DNA from: Paracentrotus lividus
Lineage: Eukaryota; Echinodermata; Echinoidea; Camarodonta; Echinidae
Length of the DNA stretch: 64,000 nt
NCBI GenBank assembly: GCA_940671915.1
Contig: CALNVZ010003433.1
Location: forward strand, 16,417,312-16,481,311
Direction of reading: 5' to 3'
The notes below the pieces were generated by a model that did not search any database, had not been told where the DNA came from, and was given only the letters and a program-made list of their open reading frames with translations. Positions 23,501 through 35,241 of this stretch are shown piece by piece. The translations under genes were made by a program, and so were the position numbers. The first letter of the stretch is position 1. Every line of letters begins with the position of its first letter.

Positions 23501-24860
23501 CGACATAGGAAATGGTAGGAATAGCAGGTTTTCTGCGTAGGAAAGCATTGGTAGCTCTTCTTCTAACGTGATATTTAACTTGGTTATACTTCAGTAACCA
23601 ACAAGTGTTTCATGTTATCATCGGAAATCTTGGAATATTGAGTTCCAGAAAACCCCAAAACGTAAATATGAATTCTGGCGACTGATTGGTGGTTTTGGAC
23701 CGGACAGTCATATTTTAACAAGTTTTACACATTTCATTCGAAAATTCAATGATCTTAATCTGTACTTTACCCTTGCTTTTGTTCAGGTATCTAGAGCGGT
23801 TTGAAGAGGAACTTGAGCAGATATCAATTGTGAATAGCATCAAATCAAGAAGTGGTAGACAACATGCAACAAGAGAAGACATCATCAATCAAGCTAAGAA
23901 GAGAGAGGAGGAACAGTTCAACACCTGTGGGTTTGGTGAGTACAATTGCGTGTTGGCATCTTTACATTGAAAACCTGTATATAAAGAGGGTGACCAGAAA
24001 TATAATCCTTTTGCAGGTGTGTTTGAAACATGTTTCAATGAAAAACAATGTTCATGGGAAAGAAATAGGTGGTCTTTCTTAACAGGTGATTTCTACAGTT
24101 TTTTACTCTTATGTCATTTAGGGAGATATTTATAATTCATTCATTTGTATATATTTATCTTTGTCAAAACTACTGATTGATTGATTGATTGGTTTTATTT
24201 TGCATGAGACTGCTAAGGAAACAACTCCATGCTTATAAGTACATGTAAGCTTATAAGGCAACTTGCAGCTTTTAAGTCATATTCCACGTCCCTGGTACTC
24301 TGGATTGATGCCTTGTTTCATGCTATGGTGGAGTGAAGTAATTTTGGTAAAATGCCTTTCCTATGAATTATGTTGGAGCTCTAAATCATATCCTCTGCCT
24401 AACCAATTACTTTTAACACCTGGTGAAACCATGTTAAATTTCAATTACAACCCCTTGGTCCCTGTAATGTACCTACTTTCAGCATTACCTTTTTTGATAA
24501 TCTTCATCTCATACATGTTCCGTTGCAGAAATTCCCGACGTATGCGATGGGCAAAACCTCAAGTTCTTCAGGTTGTGGGACGGAACCGCTAAATTCTTGA
24601 CAAGTATCAAAATGAGGAAGGTTGTCAGGACAATCGACCTATCAGAATTCAATGAACAGGCAACAAGCTCACAAGCCTCGGAGGAAGACAGCGAGGATGA
24701 TCCTGATGAAAGGGTGGATGAGCAGGGAGTCGATGACCAGGGCAATGATGTCAATGACGATGATGAGGGGGTGGAGGATGATTTGTTGGGTAGCGATGAT
24801 GAGGAGATGGAGGATGAAAGGAACGATAGTAAAGAAGATGAAGGAGTGGAAAGCCATTGA
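20517..24860 (+). CDS. TMA16: TMA16, translation machinery-associated protein 16 homologue
   Basis: Coding exons are 20517-20519 (ATG only), 21734-21846, 23013-23135, 23787-23935 and 24529-24860, joined in frame by GT-AG introns (720 nt, 239 aa). The protein begins MPKAGKTK with a basic N-terminus and carries the family blocks KLIHPQSRKA (about 15-24), EKLTWFQEALDPDK (about 54-67), YSKADAEELVERYLERF (about 70-86), then the 'IPD...LK.F..WD...L..IKMRK' block at 131-160. In yeast and human TMA16 is a nucleolar/nuclear factor bound to late pre-60S particles. Residues 181-239 are an acidic Asp/Glu tail, making it about 36 residues longer than human TMA16. AATAAA follows the stop at 24877-24882. 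The single-codon first exon is decided by ATG|GTGAGA and by the next exon opening directly at Pro2. The gene is divergent from the SRPBCC-like gene. Confidence 0.92.
22125..22262. repeat. Tandem palindromes in TMA16 intron 2
   Basis: ttagaaaagaacaa occurs repeatedly. Two copies form near-perfect palindromes with 15-base arms (TTAGAAAAGAACAAA / TTTGTTCTTTTCTAA) around a single T, at about 22170-22200 and a shorter-armed one at about 22225-22255. The rest of intron 2 (21847-23012) shows no recognised element. Confidence 0.8.
23452..23705. repeat. Dispersed repeat with CCACCAATAAGT ends, copy 1, in TMA16 intron 3
   Basis: Reads gacccaccgcc...aaccaccaataagt, then aaatggtaggaatagcaggtttt, ..tggctcttctt-like and ..atcatcggaaatcttggaa.., and closes gattggtggttttgga. 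A diverged copy with the same block order lies at 32517-32985. The ends are loosely inverted (CCACCAATA / TATTGGTGG in copy 2). Probably a MITE. Confidence 0.55.
24176..24280 (-). mobile_element. LINE 3' fragment with an (AATC)n tail, in TMA16 intron 4
   Basis: On the minus strand a short body ends gcaaaataaaaccaatcaatcaatcaatca, that is, an AATAAA-type end then four AATC units, as expected for a 5'-truncated LINE. The family is not recognised. Confidence 0.45.
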
Positions 24861-24876
24861 TTGCCTCCAGAACTAT

Positions 24877-24882
24877 AATAAA
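24877..24882 (+). promoter_or_regulatory. TMA16 polyadenylation signal
   Basis: AATAAA 17 bases after the TMA16 stop codon, with GT-rich sequence (tgttgatgttg) about 20 bases further on. Confidence 0.75.
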
Positions 24883-25381
24883 CTCAGAATTTCGGTGCTA
24901 TGTTGATGTTGACAAGACAAATGGAACACTTTTGTTTGCCCTACGTTGAGCTAAGTGTCACCTAGCAGAAGAAAAGTAGCCACTATGTTCAAGATACCTC
25001 ACATAATTTTATGTATCGTTAAGAGGAGAAAAACCAGTGTTAAAATCTCCCTTTTCCAGGATATTTTGCCATATCTGCTGTAAGAAGGTAACTGTCTTCA
25101 TTTGCTGCACAAACCTGAGATGAGGTAAATGATTACCAGTCTTGCGGGAGCTATGCTATAGCAGTGGTTATGGTACTATCCACTCTCGTTATCCTTGTCT
25201 AATTTTTTATTAATTTAATCATTAATGCAGTCTACTCCATTTATAGTGAGCATGGATACAATAAGATTTTATTATGAGGTGCTCATGGCCCAAATTTAAA
25301 ACCTTTGCACCTATGTCTTTGTGCCTGTGAAAAGGTATCGGCTTGGTCCCTAGCACCTCATTATAACAGGAGTTCACTATA

Positions 25382-26038
25382 CAATGCGTCCCAAAAAGAA
25401 CAATACACTTTTGACAAGGCTACCAAATTAAAAATATATGATTCTTGGGAAAAATTTTTTAGATGTATATAAAGCTCATATCCTCAACTATCATTATGAC
25501 ACCAAAAAAAAAAATCAGAAAATAACACATTCTTTAGTGAGCAAGGACACAAAAATTAGCCTCCGCATGAAATCGCCATTCATTTATCACCTCTGTATGG
25601 CACGGCATTAGGGATTCAACTAATAACGGAATAAATCCACTAACACAGTAAAAGATATACCGAAAGTCAGAAATAAACAATCAATATTATGCAAAAATGT
25701 ATTTTTCACTGTTTTGTTTTCATATCATTGATTTTCGCTTTGACTTCTGTTTATTTTTGTCTTTGTTGGCCGATTTATTCCATTGTTAGAGTAATCCCTA
25801 ATGACGTGCCATACAAAGGTGATAAATGAATAGCGAATTCCTTCACATGCAAATTTATGTGTCCTTCACAAAAGTAGGCATTGCTCACTGAAGAATGCGT
25901 TATTTTCAGAATTTTGTGTGTCATAATGATAGTTGAGGATATGATCTTTATATATATCTAAACTTTTCCCCCAAGAACCATATATTTTTTTATTTGGTAA
26001 CCGTTTTAAAAGTGTATAGTTCTTTTTTGGACGCACTG
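25382..26038. mobile_element. 657-bp foldback MITE, Tc1/mariner-type ends
   Basis: TA-flanked ends CAATGCGTCCCAAAAAGAAC ... GTTCTTTTTTGGACGCACTG. The arms continue inward for about 300 bases: atatgattcttggg pairs with cccaagaaccatat, ccattcatttatcacc with ggtgataaatgaat, and ggcattagggatt with aatccctaatg. No ORF. It lies about 500 bp beyond TMA16. Confidence 0.85.
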
Positions 26039-26179
26039 TATAATGGACAGAAAAGAACTGATGGTTGTGCCCCTATCTTACAATCCCACAATGCAGAATG
26101 AGTTTTTCTCAGTTTAGGCAAGGTAAGCACTGGTTATTAATTTTGATGGTAAAAGACTTGTATGCTATTTGTGATAGCA

Positions 26180-27115
26180 TATATTTTTATGCCTTCGCCA
26201 CCGAAGGTGATGCCGGAGGCATCATGTTTTCAGGTTGTCCGTCCGTCCGTCCGTACGTCTGTCCGTACGTCCCGCTTGCTCGTTATCGCGATATCTCAAG
26301 AACCACTTGAGATATCAACTTCAAACTTGAGGATAGTATGTACCACCATAGGGAGATGATCTGATTAGATTTTGGAGTATGTAGGTCAAAGGTCAGGTCA
26401 CGGAGGTCAAAAATAGTGAAATTCTATGTTTTGAGTTCGTTATCGCGATATCTCAAGAACCATTTGAGATATGAGCTTCAAACTTGGGGATAGGATGTAC
26501 CACCATAGGAAGATGATCTGATTAGATTTTGGAGTATGTAGGTCAAAGGTCAAGGTCACGGAGATCAAGAATAGTGAAATTCTATGTTGTGAGTTCGTTA
26601 TCGCGATATCTCAAGAACCATTTCAGATATGAGCTTCAAACTTGGGGATAGTATGTACCACCATACGAAGATGATCTGATTAGATTTTGGAGTATGTAGG
26701 TCAAAGGTCAGGGTCACAGAGGTCAAATAGTGAAATTCTATGTATTGAGTTTTTTATCGCGATATCTTAAGAACCATTTGAGGTATGAGCTTCAAACTTA
26801 GGTGTAGTATGTACCGCCATAGGAAGATGATCTGAATAGATTATGGATTATATAGGTCAAAGGTCAAGGGTCACAGAGGTCAAGATGTGAAAATCCATGT
26901 ATTGAGTTTGTCATTGCGATATCTCAGGAACCAATTAAGATATAAACTTCGAATTTAAGGGTAGTATCAATTACCAGAGGAATATGGTCTGCTTTGGTTT
27001 GGGGTCAGAAGGTCAAAGGTCAAGGTAAAAAATGTCATTCTATAAAGCAAAATGAATAGATGAATGTGCGATATTTTTCTGATCTGGCAATGGCGGAGGC
27101 ATATATTTCGACCGT
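26180..27115. mobile_element. Tandem-repeat element: five ~157-bp units with DR1 motifs, between short TIRs
   Basis: The left end has tttatgccttcgccaccgaagg, followed by GTCCGTCCGTCC. The right end has ggcaatggcggaggcatata, inverted to the left end (tatgccTCCGCCA). Inside are five units of about 157 bp. Each opens with the palindrome TATCGCGATA (lost in the last) and an inverted gatatctcaag/cttgagatatc, and each contains AGGTCAAAGGTCA at 26383, 26540, 26698, 26854 and 27010. No ORF. The architecture matches the element at 43530-44835, but the sequence differs. Confidence 0.75.
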
Positions 27116-28063
27116 GCGCGGTCGAGGATTCATCTTGTTCATTTCATTTTTATTGATACAAGAGAAAGGCAGGCTATCATCTCACTTTCCTTCCAATAAT
27201 ATGTTGTATTATTATTACACAATTTCATATTTAAAACCATTTTATTATAAGTTTTCCCGGCCAATTTCATACATTTATCATTCATTTTCATTTAATGTGT
27301 ATTCAAATTCTTGTGTTTGATGCGACGGACCGACTTTAGTCAATTAATTTCGTGTTCATGCTCTGAAATTCGTTTTTAGGCAAACAAAGTAATGGTTACA
27401 AAGTTCAAATTCGGATATAGGCATTTAATTTCAGTATTTGTGCATTCAAATTAGTGAGAATTTGAGTATACAGAATGAAATGTCGACATGATGAAGACGA
27501 ATTTGGATAGTTATTGCCGAATGTGTATGCTTATTATATGAAGTAGAATGGGCAAATACGAAATCGATCACAGCAATCGTTAATTTTGATGATTGAATAC
27601 GATTTTGACTAGCAACATTTCAATGCATCAGCGTTTTTTCCGAAAATGAATGCCTCTAATATGCAATTGATTGACAAAACAATGAAATTGGCCGGGAAAA
27701 CCTATATTATTATTTTTTTATTTTTTTATTTATTATCAATTTTCCAGCCTATCTCATGATCATGTTATGCCAAAAAAAGTTTTATTTTAATCTCTTAATT
27801 AGAAGTAACTGAAGGAATTTACAATTACAGCATAATATGTACTTGGGTTGCCAGTAATAAACTTTTTTTTTCTTCTCTTTTTTTCAAAGTTATCTTGTTA
27901 CAGATGAAAATTATTTTCAATATTCTGTTTTTATAATCATACATATGTGCATTTTGAAGGAATCCAAACATAAAGAAATATTTATGGTAAAATATAATAC
28001 TCTTCTGTTGTTCAGCACACTTTCTGATATGTATTGTAAAATGTGAGTCTAGATTATAATCCT

Positions 28064-28450
28064 GTTTTAATGATGAGGATGAGAGTGATGATGGTGGTGG
28101 TGGTAGTTGTGATGAGAGCCATTATGACGATGATGGTAATGAAAGATAGTGATTGTGATGATGATTGTAATGATGATGGCATTGAGAGATAATGATGGTG
28201 ATGATGATGATGAGGATAATGATGATAATGTTGATGAGGATGATAATGTTGGTAATGATGTTGATAATGATGATGGTGATGATAATGTTGATAATGATGA
28301 GGATGATTATGATGATAATGATAATGATGATAATGTTGGTACATTGTTGTAATGATGATGATGATGATGATGATTAGGGTGATGAGAATGATGGTGTTGG
28401 CTATGATAATTTGTGAAGATAATGTTGATAATGAGGATGATGGTAATAAA
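28064..28450. repeat. Imperfect (GAT)n microsatellite
   Basis: Trinucleotide array of GAT, GAG, AAT and GTT in register over about 390 bp. It creates Asp-rich ORFs on plus and His/Ile-rich ORFs on minus, all artefacts. Confidence 0.95.
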
Positions 28451-28654
28451 TTTATATTGTAATGATCATAACGATTTTGGCTCATATTTTGGTAACGAGG
28501 ATGAAAAAACATTTAGTGTTGCCTGCATTCATGTACTTGAATATGTAGCAAACATTTATATCTCGCTACTTTCTATTCCAAGACAATCCTACTACTATTC
28601 TTCTCTTTCACTTCTACTTCACTCTCTGTCTCCCTTCCCCTTGGTTCTTTCTCT

Positions 28655-28752
28655 TTGAAACTCTCTCTCCATCTCTCTCTCTCTCCCTCTCTCTCTCTTC
28701 ATCTATCTCTCTCTCTCTCTCTCTTCATCTATCTCTCTCTCTCTCTCTCTGA
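28655..28752. repeat. (TC)n tracts with repeated CATCTATC
   Basis: Runs of ctctctct, twice interrupted by the same ttcatctatc motif, so the compound unit has itself been duplicated. Confidence 0.85.
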
Positions 28753-30797
28753 AGAGCTATATTGAAAGGGGGTTACAGTGCCTGCAAGCTTTGATACACC
28801 TTGTCATATAAACTCACTAACCTTGTTACTTTAATATTGAATAATGTAATAAACACAAATGAATTCATTCTAGCACCACATTTATTACACTCACTGCTTT
28901 CTTTCTCATTAATGCTATCATCATACGAAATACTTGACATTCACATCTCTTAATAAACATTCCTATTCAAATATTTCTTCACTATGCATAATGTGACACC
29001 CTGCATTTTCGTTTCATTATGACCGTGTGCATCCACTTGTGAACAATTATTTACTATGCAAAGACATTGTAGCTATATAATTCACAAATATAACTGCACA
29101 TATTTCACAACAAGCAAATGAAAATAGAGCTGTATATTAATGTAGTCAACCATTGTGTAGGTATAAGTGCCTTTCTAATTGTTAGTGGGGGTGGTCTATT
29201 CAACATCCCATCCACGAATAATGAAAAGTGTGTGCGCATATATGACGGATTCAAAATCTAGACAAAAGTTGAAATCTGAATGTTTCATACCTGTAGGCCT
29301 ACTTTGCACTTAATACAAGTGACAAAACAAAGTTTAAAAGCACAGAAGAGACAAATTTTGAAAGCATAGAAGAGTTGTTTTCTAGATTCACAATTTTGCA
29401 GAAATAGAAAATGGAATGAATGGTTGATATCACAAAATTCATTTTGTCAATACTGCCTAATTAAGGATATGGCATACTCAATCATATCAATCGATATAAA
29501 TAAATATATTTATTTATAATAATTTAGCCTGTAAAAAAATTAGAAGGGCTATACTGCCCTACTCTGACAAAAGAAAGCAAATTGTTAAAACGTTTTCAAA
29601 TGAAACTAAGCATAAATTGTGTGCATATTTGGAATGGAAACATGGATATGATTAATGAACTTTAATACACCATCCAAATTTCTTTTGTTTGAAGTGTTTT
29701 TGACAAACTTCAAATGACAGTAGCTACTTTTTGTCAGAGTATGGCAATATAATAATTATTTTACATAGAATGTATCCTGACGGAGTTTGATAATCATGTA
29801 TAGAACCATACCCGACACAATATATTATTGACTATACATTTAAATATTATACATTGACTTCATTAATATTTTGAGAAAACACAGATTTCTCTTTGTTCAG
29901 TCAGCTCAAATAATACACAACAGTATCTCTTCCATATGACGTATGAATAAATATATCTCTTTTCATAAAATAGTACCTAAAAAGGAGATTTTTCTTTTAT
30001 TATTCTTGAGTCACTTTTTTTACACGATAAGTCTGAGCATGGGGTGATACTAGTGAGGGAAAAGGTGAAAGGTTATTCAAATTTAAAATAATCATCAGCT
30101 ATTAGAGTACTGTATATTCTAACTTTGGTATATATATCAAGGGATGTCACTCAAAGCAGACTAAAGATGTTTAATATTTTATCTATATGATATCAAGTTA
30201 TATACAAAATACACTCAAGAATAGTCACTTGTTTTGTTTTAGTTCTTACTATGGTAAAGACTCCTCCAATGGTAACATTGAGACTGACAGAATGTACATG
30301 TACATGTAACAAGAGATTCAACATTTTTGCAAATAAGATATATCTCTACAAAGTCATGCAGCTTTTTCTATAAAAGTCATAATTATACTATTTTCAAGTT
30401 TTATAAGTGGAATGGTTTGAAAACATACATGAAAAAAAAAACAAGAAATTGTCACTGTGAAAGGTTCTTTGATTTTCAAAGTAAAAAGAGTCGTATTGGA
30501 AAGATGAATGTAAACAATTCCATTTTCATCACCTCCAAACACATACATGAAATAAAATAATCCTTCAAAAAATTCAGGCTCAGCACTATTTTATCCTGAT
30601 AATAATTTAATGGATGCTGCCTGTATCAGTATTGTTTTAGAAAAAATGGGGGTTTTTTTTAATGATATTCATAAATAATACAAGTTGGCAAATACAAAGT
30701 GCAATTTTATTAGTTTCTTGAATTAGCAAAGCATTACTACATACTCAATACATGCTGGTAGCAGACAGCTGTAGCAGAACATTTGTACATACATATA

Positions 30798-31791
30798 CAG
30801 TGGTGGCCAAAATTATTAGAACACCAAGGATATTTAAATGATTTTAGTTATTTTTTATTCAGTTGACCATTTAAATATCTATAAAATTGTTGGAATGTCT
30901 CCGAAAGTCATCATTATCATGATTATGCTTTAAAAGCTAAATAACATATCCATGTGTTGGGACCTCGCCCCCAAGTCGCCCTTTTTCATGTTATTCCACC
31001 AATTGAAAAATCTGAAAACTTGCCCCTATCAGGATCAAAGTGTCATAACGTTAAAAATTTTAAGCCTCTCCCAACAAAAGTATATATTTTCGGAAAGGGA
31101 ATTTCCTGACGATGTCAGAAATGGCATTCATAATAAGGTAGGGTGAAGTAGTAACATCTTATACGGGCATTTTAAAATTATTTTTGAGGGGCCCCAAATT
31201 TTTAATTCAGAGCCCCTATTTAAGTCCTCCTTTCCAAAGACACTTAATTTTTCACCATATTTGAATTGCTCATAAAATTTGCTTTAAAATATATGTTTTT
31301 TTAAGTAAGTTTCTGCAGTTCATGAAAAATAATCTTATCCTTAAATTGGCAAGTTTTTTGGGGTTATCTCATGACCAGGGGATGGGGCCAGTCCATCCCT
31401 CCTCATGAGATCATTTTTTTTTTTAACTTGACATGTATTTGGGGCATGTAAGTAAGAATAAACCTGCAAAATTTCACACATCTAGCTTAAATACTCTTTG
31501 AGCTTTCGGCATATGTAATTGGCGTTTCACGTTTTTGCATTTGTACTACACGTGTCTATGGGGAAACTGAAAGTGCATAGCGCAACGATTTTTAAAGCTG
31601 CACTTTACCTGAGGGTCGAAATTATATAAATTTGGTATCACAAGATGCATAAGACTCTATGCTATAAAGTCATGAAAACGGTCGGCACCAAAAAGTTATC
31701 CTTAAACATAATTCAGCAAATGTACAAGGGCATTGAGAATCCCATAGACTTTGTGTAGCTTCGGGTGCTCTAATAATTTTGGCCACCACTG
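30798..31791. mobile_element. Tc1/mariner-like non-autonomous element, copy 1 (994 bp)
   Basis: TA-flanked inverted ends CAGTGGTGGCCAAAATTATT ... AATAATTTTGGCCACCACTG. No transposase ORF; the longest reading frames are about 60 codons. The interior is shared with copy 2 (47425-49495) and copy 3 (52660-53115), for example caaagtgtcataacgttaaa and the segment gcatatgtaattggcg near the right end. Confidence 0.85.
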
Positions 31792-34700
31792 TATATTATC
31801 AATAGTAACAGCGTAAACTTTTGCATTTCTATATGAAAAAAATGTAAAGGTATTTGTATTCTTCTAAAATATACAATCAAAATACATTATAGAATCTAAA
31901 TCAGATATCATCTCTGTTGTCATTTATTTTTTTTTGTCGGAAATCAAAATAAATGAAAATGAAGATTTCCTATCATCTTTAAGTATATCTAGCTCTAGGT
32001 AAAAGTGAATTAAAATATCCTATTTTTGGATGAACGAAACAACTATGTATTTCCACTTGATGCACATGAAAATGACATGAGGCATAATAATAAAACTACA
32101 TACATGTATTTACAGATAAAAATCTCCAACTTATTTAACAATCCTAAGTAATTTCATAACATAATCAACACTCTCTTTAAGAAATTAGTACTTCAATACT
32201 CACTACACAACACACATAAACACACACATGCTATTTCAGGTGATAGATAAAATGAAAATAATTTGATAATGTATATACAGTACTAAGTGTTTCTATACAC
32301 AGAATACCCATTAACTGTGTTCAGATAGAGGTTATTATACAGACACAATATCAGCAAACCTACTGTATGTACAGCAAAATGGACAACACCAAGGTGGAAA
32401 TACAAAGATTTAAATTTCTGCTTCTCAATGCCTGCCAAACTGCATACCTTTTTTCTTTTTCTGTTTTTTATTGTACTGTGGAATTTGTGACCAATCACAA
32501 ATAACATGTAATAGCAATAAACCACCAATAAGTCACAAATATTTCAACACAGCAAATGGCAGGACAAGCAGGTTTTTTTTTTTTTTTGCATATAGTATGG
32601 CTCTTCTTATAAAGTGATATCTAATTGGTTGCATTTGACTAAACTGCAGTTGTTTGATATCATTGGAAAGCTTGGTATCTCTAGTTTCTGAAAACACATA
32701 AAACCTTATATTAACCCTTGCCACGCTGAAGAGGCATCTGTGCACAATCATAGAATTAAATTGAACAATTTTTCTCAGCTATTTTTGTACAAGAGAAAGT
32801 AAAAAATGACTGTTGATCATACGTAATGTCCGTAGTAAAGCTACCAGTATCAATATTGTCATTTGAAAAGCAGAATTCAGAGAAAATATCTGAACAACAA
32901 TTGCCATTATTTTTCCTTCAGAATATATTCAGTGTGTAAAGAGTTAAATTGGGTGACTTATTGGTGGGTTAGAGCTCCCGGGTCACATTTGTTCTTGTGA
33001 TGAAGACAATTATATCATCATCAACAATCAAATAAATGTGATGCAATAGTAGATAGTCATCGACCATGGTGGTACACATTTGTTCCATTAGCCATCTAAA
33101 GCGGGTACATATATTGATTTTTTTTTTAAATAAACAATAGCAAGACAAAAAAAACAAAAACAATTGAGATATGAGTGGAAACAGCAATATAAATAATATA
33201 CCTGAAACAGTGATGTTTAAAAAGTTAAACCCCAAGTTCTGGACTCCTTTAAAGACAGGACCAAATTTTAGGGCTAACCTGAAATTTCTGCATAAAGTAA
33301 ATACGACAACAAACATGGTATACATAGCACAAACATTGTAATTCTGGCATATTTTTACACAAGGAGGAAAGGGCAGCATCATAGCTTCATATCAATGGAA
33401 TGTAAATTATAAATCATTTGTTTCACAAAAAGAAAGTATTGGGTAAGTATAATAAAACTAACAATTAACTAAAAACAAATAAGTTATATTGCATGTAAAA
33501 TAAAAAGAATCACCTTTATGCTTTTTACTCTGGTAGTGATTTATCATTCCATTCAAAAATCATCTTTATCTAAAAGCGAGTGTATAAAATATGATACACA
33601 GTCCACTCCCCTTATTTTATTTTTAATTATTTATTTAATTTCAGGCATAACGATCAGGAACATAAACAAAGAAAATTAGAAATATCACCGACATGCGGCC
33701 TAGGATAACCAAAAGAAAATAAATTCCTATTAAATAGGCTTTCCCAACACAATAAGGTGCACAACAACGAGCCAACTACATCATTACGACAAAATCTCGC
33801 TATACTCTATTGTATCCATGCTCATTAATCAACAAGAGCAGACTACTTAGATGTTTCTATCCTGTGTCTTGTGACACAGTGGGGAGAAGCACATGTATGT
33901 ACATGTACAATGTATACACTACTGCCTACAGTTTTGGGCTTAAGAATTTCCCCTTATCTGTGACCACAGAACTTTGACTTGAAAAAAGAGTAAGAAATAT
34001 GTTTTCATTCCTTTAATAATGACTCTTGTGTTATCCCTGATGTTTTAAAGATTATATGTGCATGTATTCCTCAAGTAAAGATTGAGAATTCATATAGGTT
34101 TCAGGTTTTCTTCTTTTTGAATTGCGCATTTACGAAAATTCGCAGACATGGGAACTCGTATATGTACCATACACTTGACATCATCCCCTTTTCCTAGCAT
34201 ATGCCAAAACATTTAGACTGTAATAACATATATGTACACATGTAGGTTTGGTTTGACTACACACATTTTTTTACACAGAATACTATAACATAAGGAGAAC
34301 TAACCTAGCACTTTGGCAAGATCTGTTTGGCAATGTTGTGAGAGGTTTTGTTGATTTTACATCATTGACAATCAAATGGATACTTTTTCTGACATTTACA
34401 GCACATACAAAAAAGGTAAACACATGGACAAGAAACTGTGTGTGTGTGTGGAGCAATGCACATGTCTTGGTTTTGTGCTGCAAGATTTTGGTCTTGTTTT
34501 TTTACAGTTTTGGCTGATAATTCTGGGTTTATTGCATGAATCTTGATGCTACATCCTCCATCCACCTGTGAGCATATTTTGGGGATGAAATTGGATAGTT
34601 ATTGGCTGCATTTTGCTGTCCTGACCTGCACCTGTTTTTGGCTTTCTGGACAGATCCTACTCCATGTGTCCCACCTATAGACATCCAAGTTGGTTCTTGT

Positions 34701-34862
34701 TCATGTACATTGTACATGCACATAGCTCATGTACATGCACACATGTGACTCCAATTATGCAAGTATGATTAGTCAATATGGATATTAAGTTTACATGTTT
34801 ATATAGAACTAGACACACCTTATTATAGAGTGTGATTGTAGCTGTACATCATGAATTCCATG
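31792..34862. other. Gene-free stretch
   Basis: AT-rich DNA containing the dispersed repeat at 32517-32985 and short runs of TACATG / CATGTACA. Small minus ORFs at 32969-33382 and 34283-34723 show no domain pattern or splice context. Confidence 0.45.
32517..32985. repeat. Dispersed repeat with CCACCAATAAGT ends, copy 2
   Basis: Starts aaaccaccaataagtcacaaa and ends gacttattggtgggttagag, so the ends are inverted. It shares aaatggcaggacaagcaggttt, tatggctcttctt and atcattggaaagcttgg with the copy at 23452-23705. Confidence 0.6.
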
Positions 34863-34908
34863 CATGACTTAGACTTAGACAACTGCCACTGGAAAAGAAA
34901 TTTTCACC

Positions 34909-35241
34909 ATGGATAATAACCTAACTGCAACCATGTTGGTATTGATAGTGATGTTTTTATTAGCACTGCTGTGTGGCGATGTGGAAAGCAACCCTGGACC
35001 CAGACAACCAAAGTTTCCATGTGGTGAATGTCACAAGGCATGCACATCGTATAGAGGAGCTAAAGCTAGCATATTGTGTGAATCGTGTGATACTTGGTTC
35101 CATGCTGATTGTGTTAACATCGACAGTAGCTTTTTGGATATTCTTGGAAGATGTGATGCCCCCTGGGAATGCTGCAACTGTGGAATGCCCAAGTGCTCAT
35201 CTGGATTATTTGACACGCTTATACTGTCGGGATCATCCTGA
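34909..35241 (+). pseudogene. LINE N-terminal segment: hydrophobic leader, 2A motif, PHD finger
   Basis: 110 codons starting in a good context (caccATGG). Residues about 9-22 are hydrophobic (signal-like). Residues 23-31 read GDVESNPGP, a fully canonical 2A (34975-35001), where the ribosome would skip Gly-Pro at 30/31. Downstream is a C4HC3 PHD-type pattern: C38, C41, C57, C60, H65, C68 and then a CC..C pair after W. The frame then ends at TGA, while the following endonuclease lies in another frame. Confidence 0.8.

Larger units (their letters stand above)
27116..30797. other. Gene-free stretch with microsatellites
   Basis: No exon was recognised on either strand. It includes an imperfect GAT/AAT/GTT-type array at about 28064-28450 (gatgatgat, gataatgat, gataatgttgat) and TC-rich tracts at about 28655-28752. 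The rest is AT-rich DNA without recognisable structure. Confidence 0.55.

Noticed and set aside
24509-24906. ORFs on both strands over the TMA16 last exon
   Set aside because: Frame shadows of the acidic TMA16 tail.
26180-27115. Possible CRISPR-like array (regular repeats)
   Set aside because: Units are contiguous ~157-bp repeats without unique spacers, in a eukaryotic genome; best explained as a tandem-repeat transposon.
28149-28512. Asp-rich ORF on plus and His/Ile-rich ORF on minus
   Set aside because: Both are translations of the GAT-type microsatellite; no splice or domain context.
32969-33382. 137-codon minus ORF
   Set aside because: Low-complexity hydrophobic translation of AT-rich DNA with no splice sites or known pattern.
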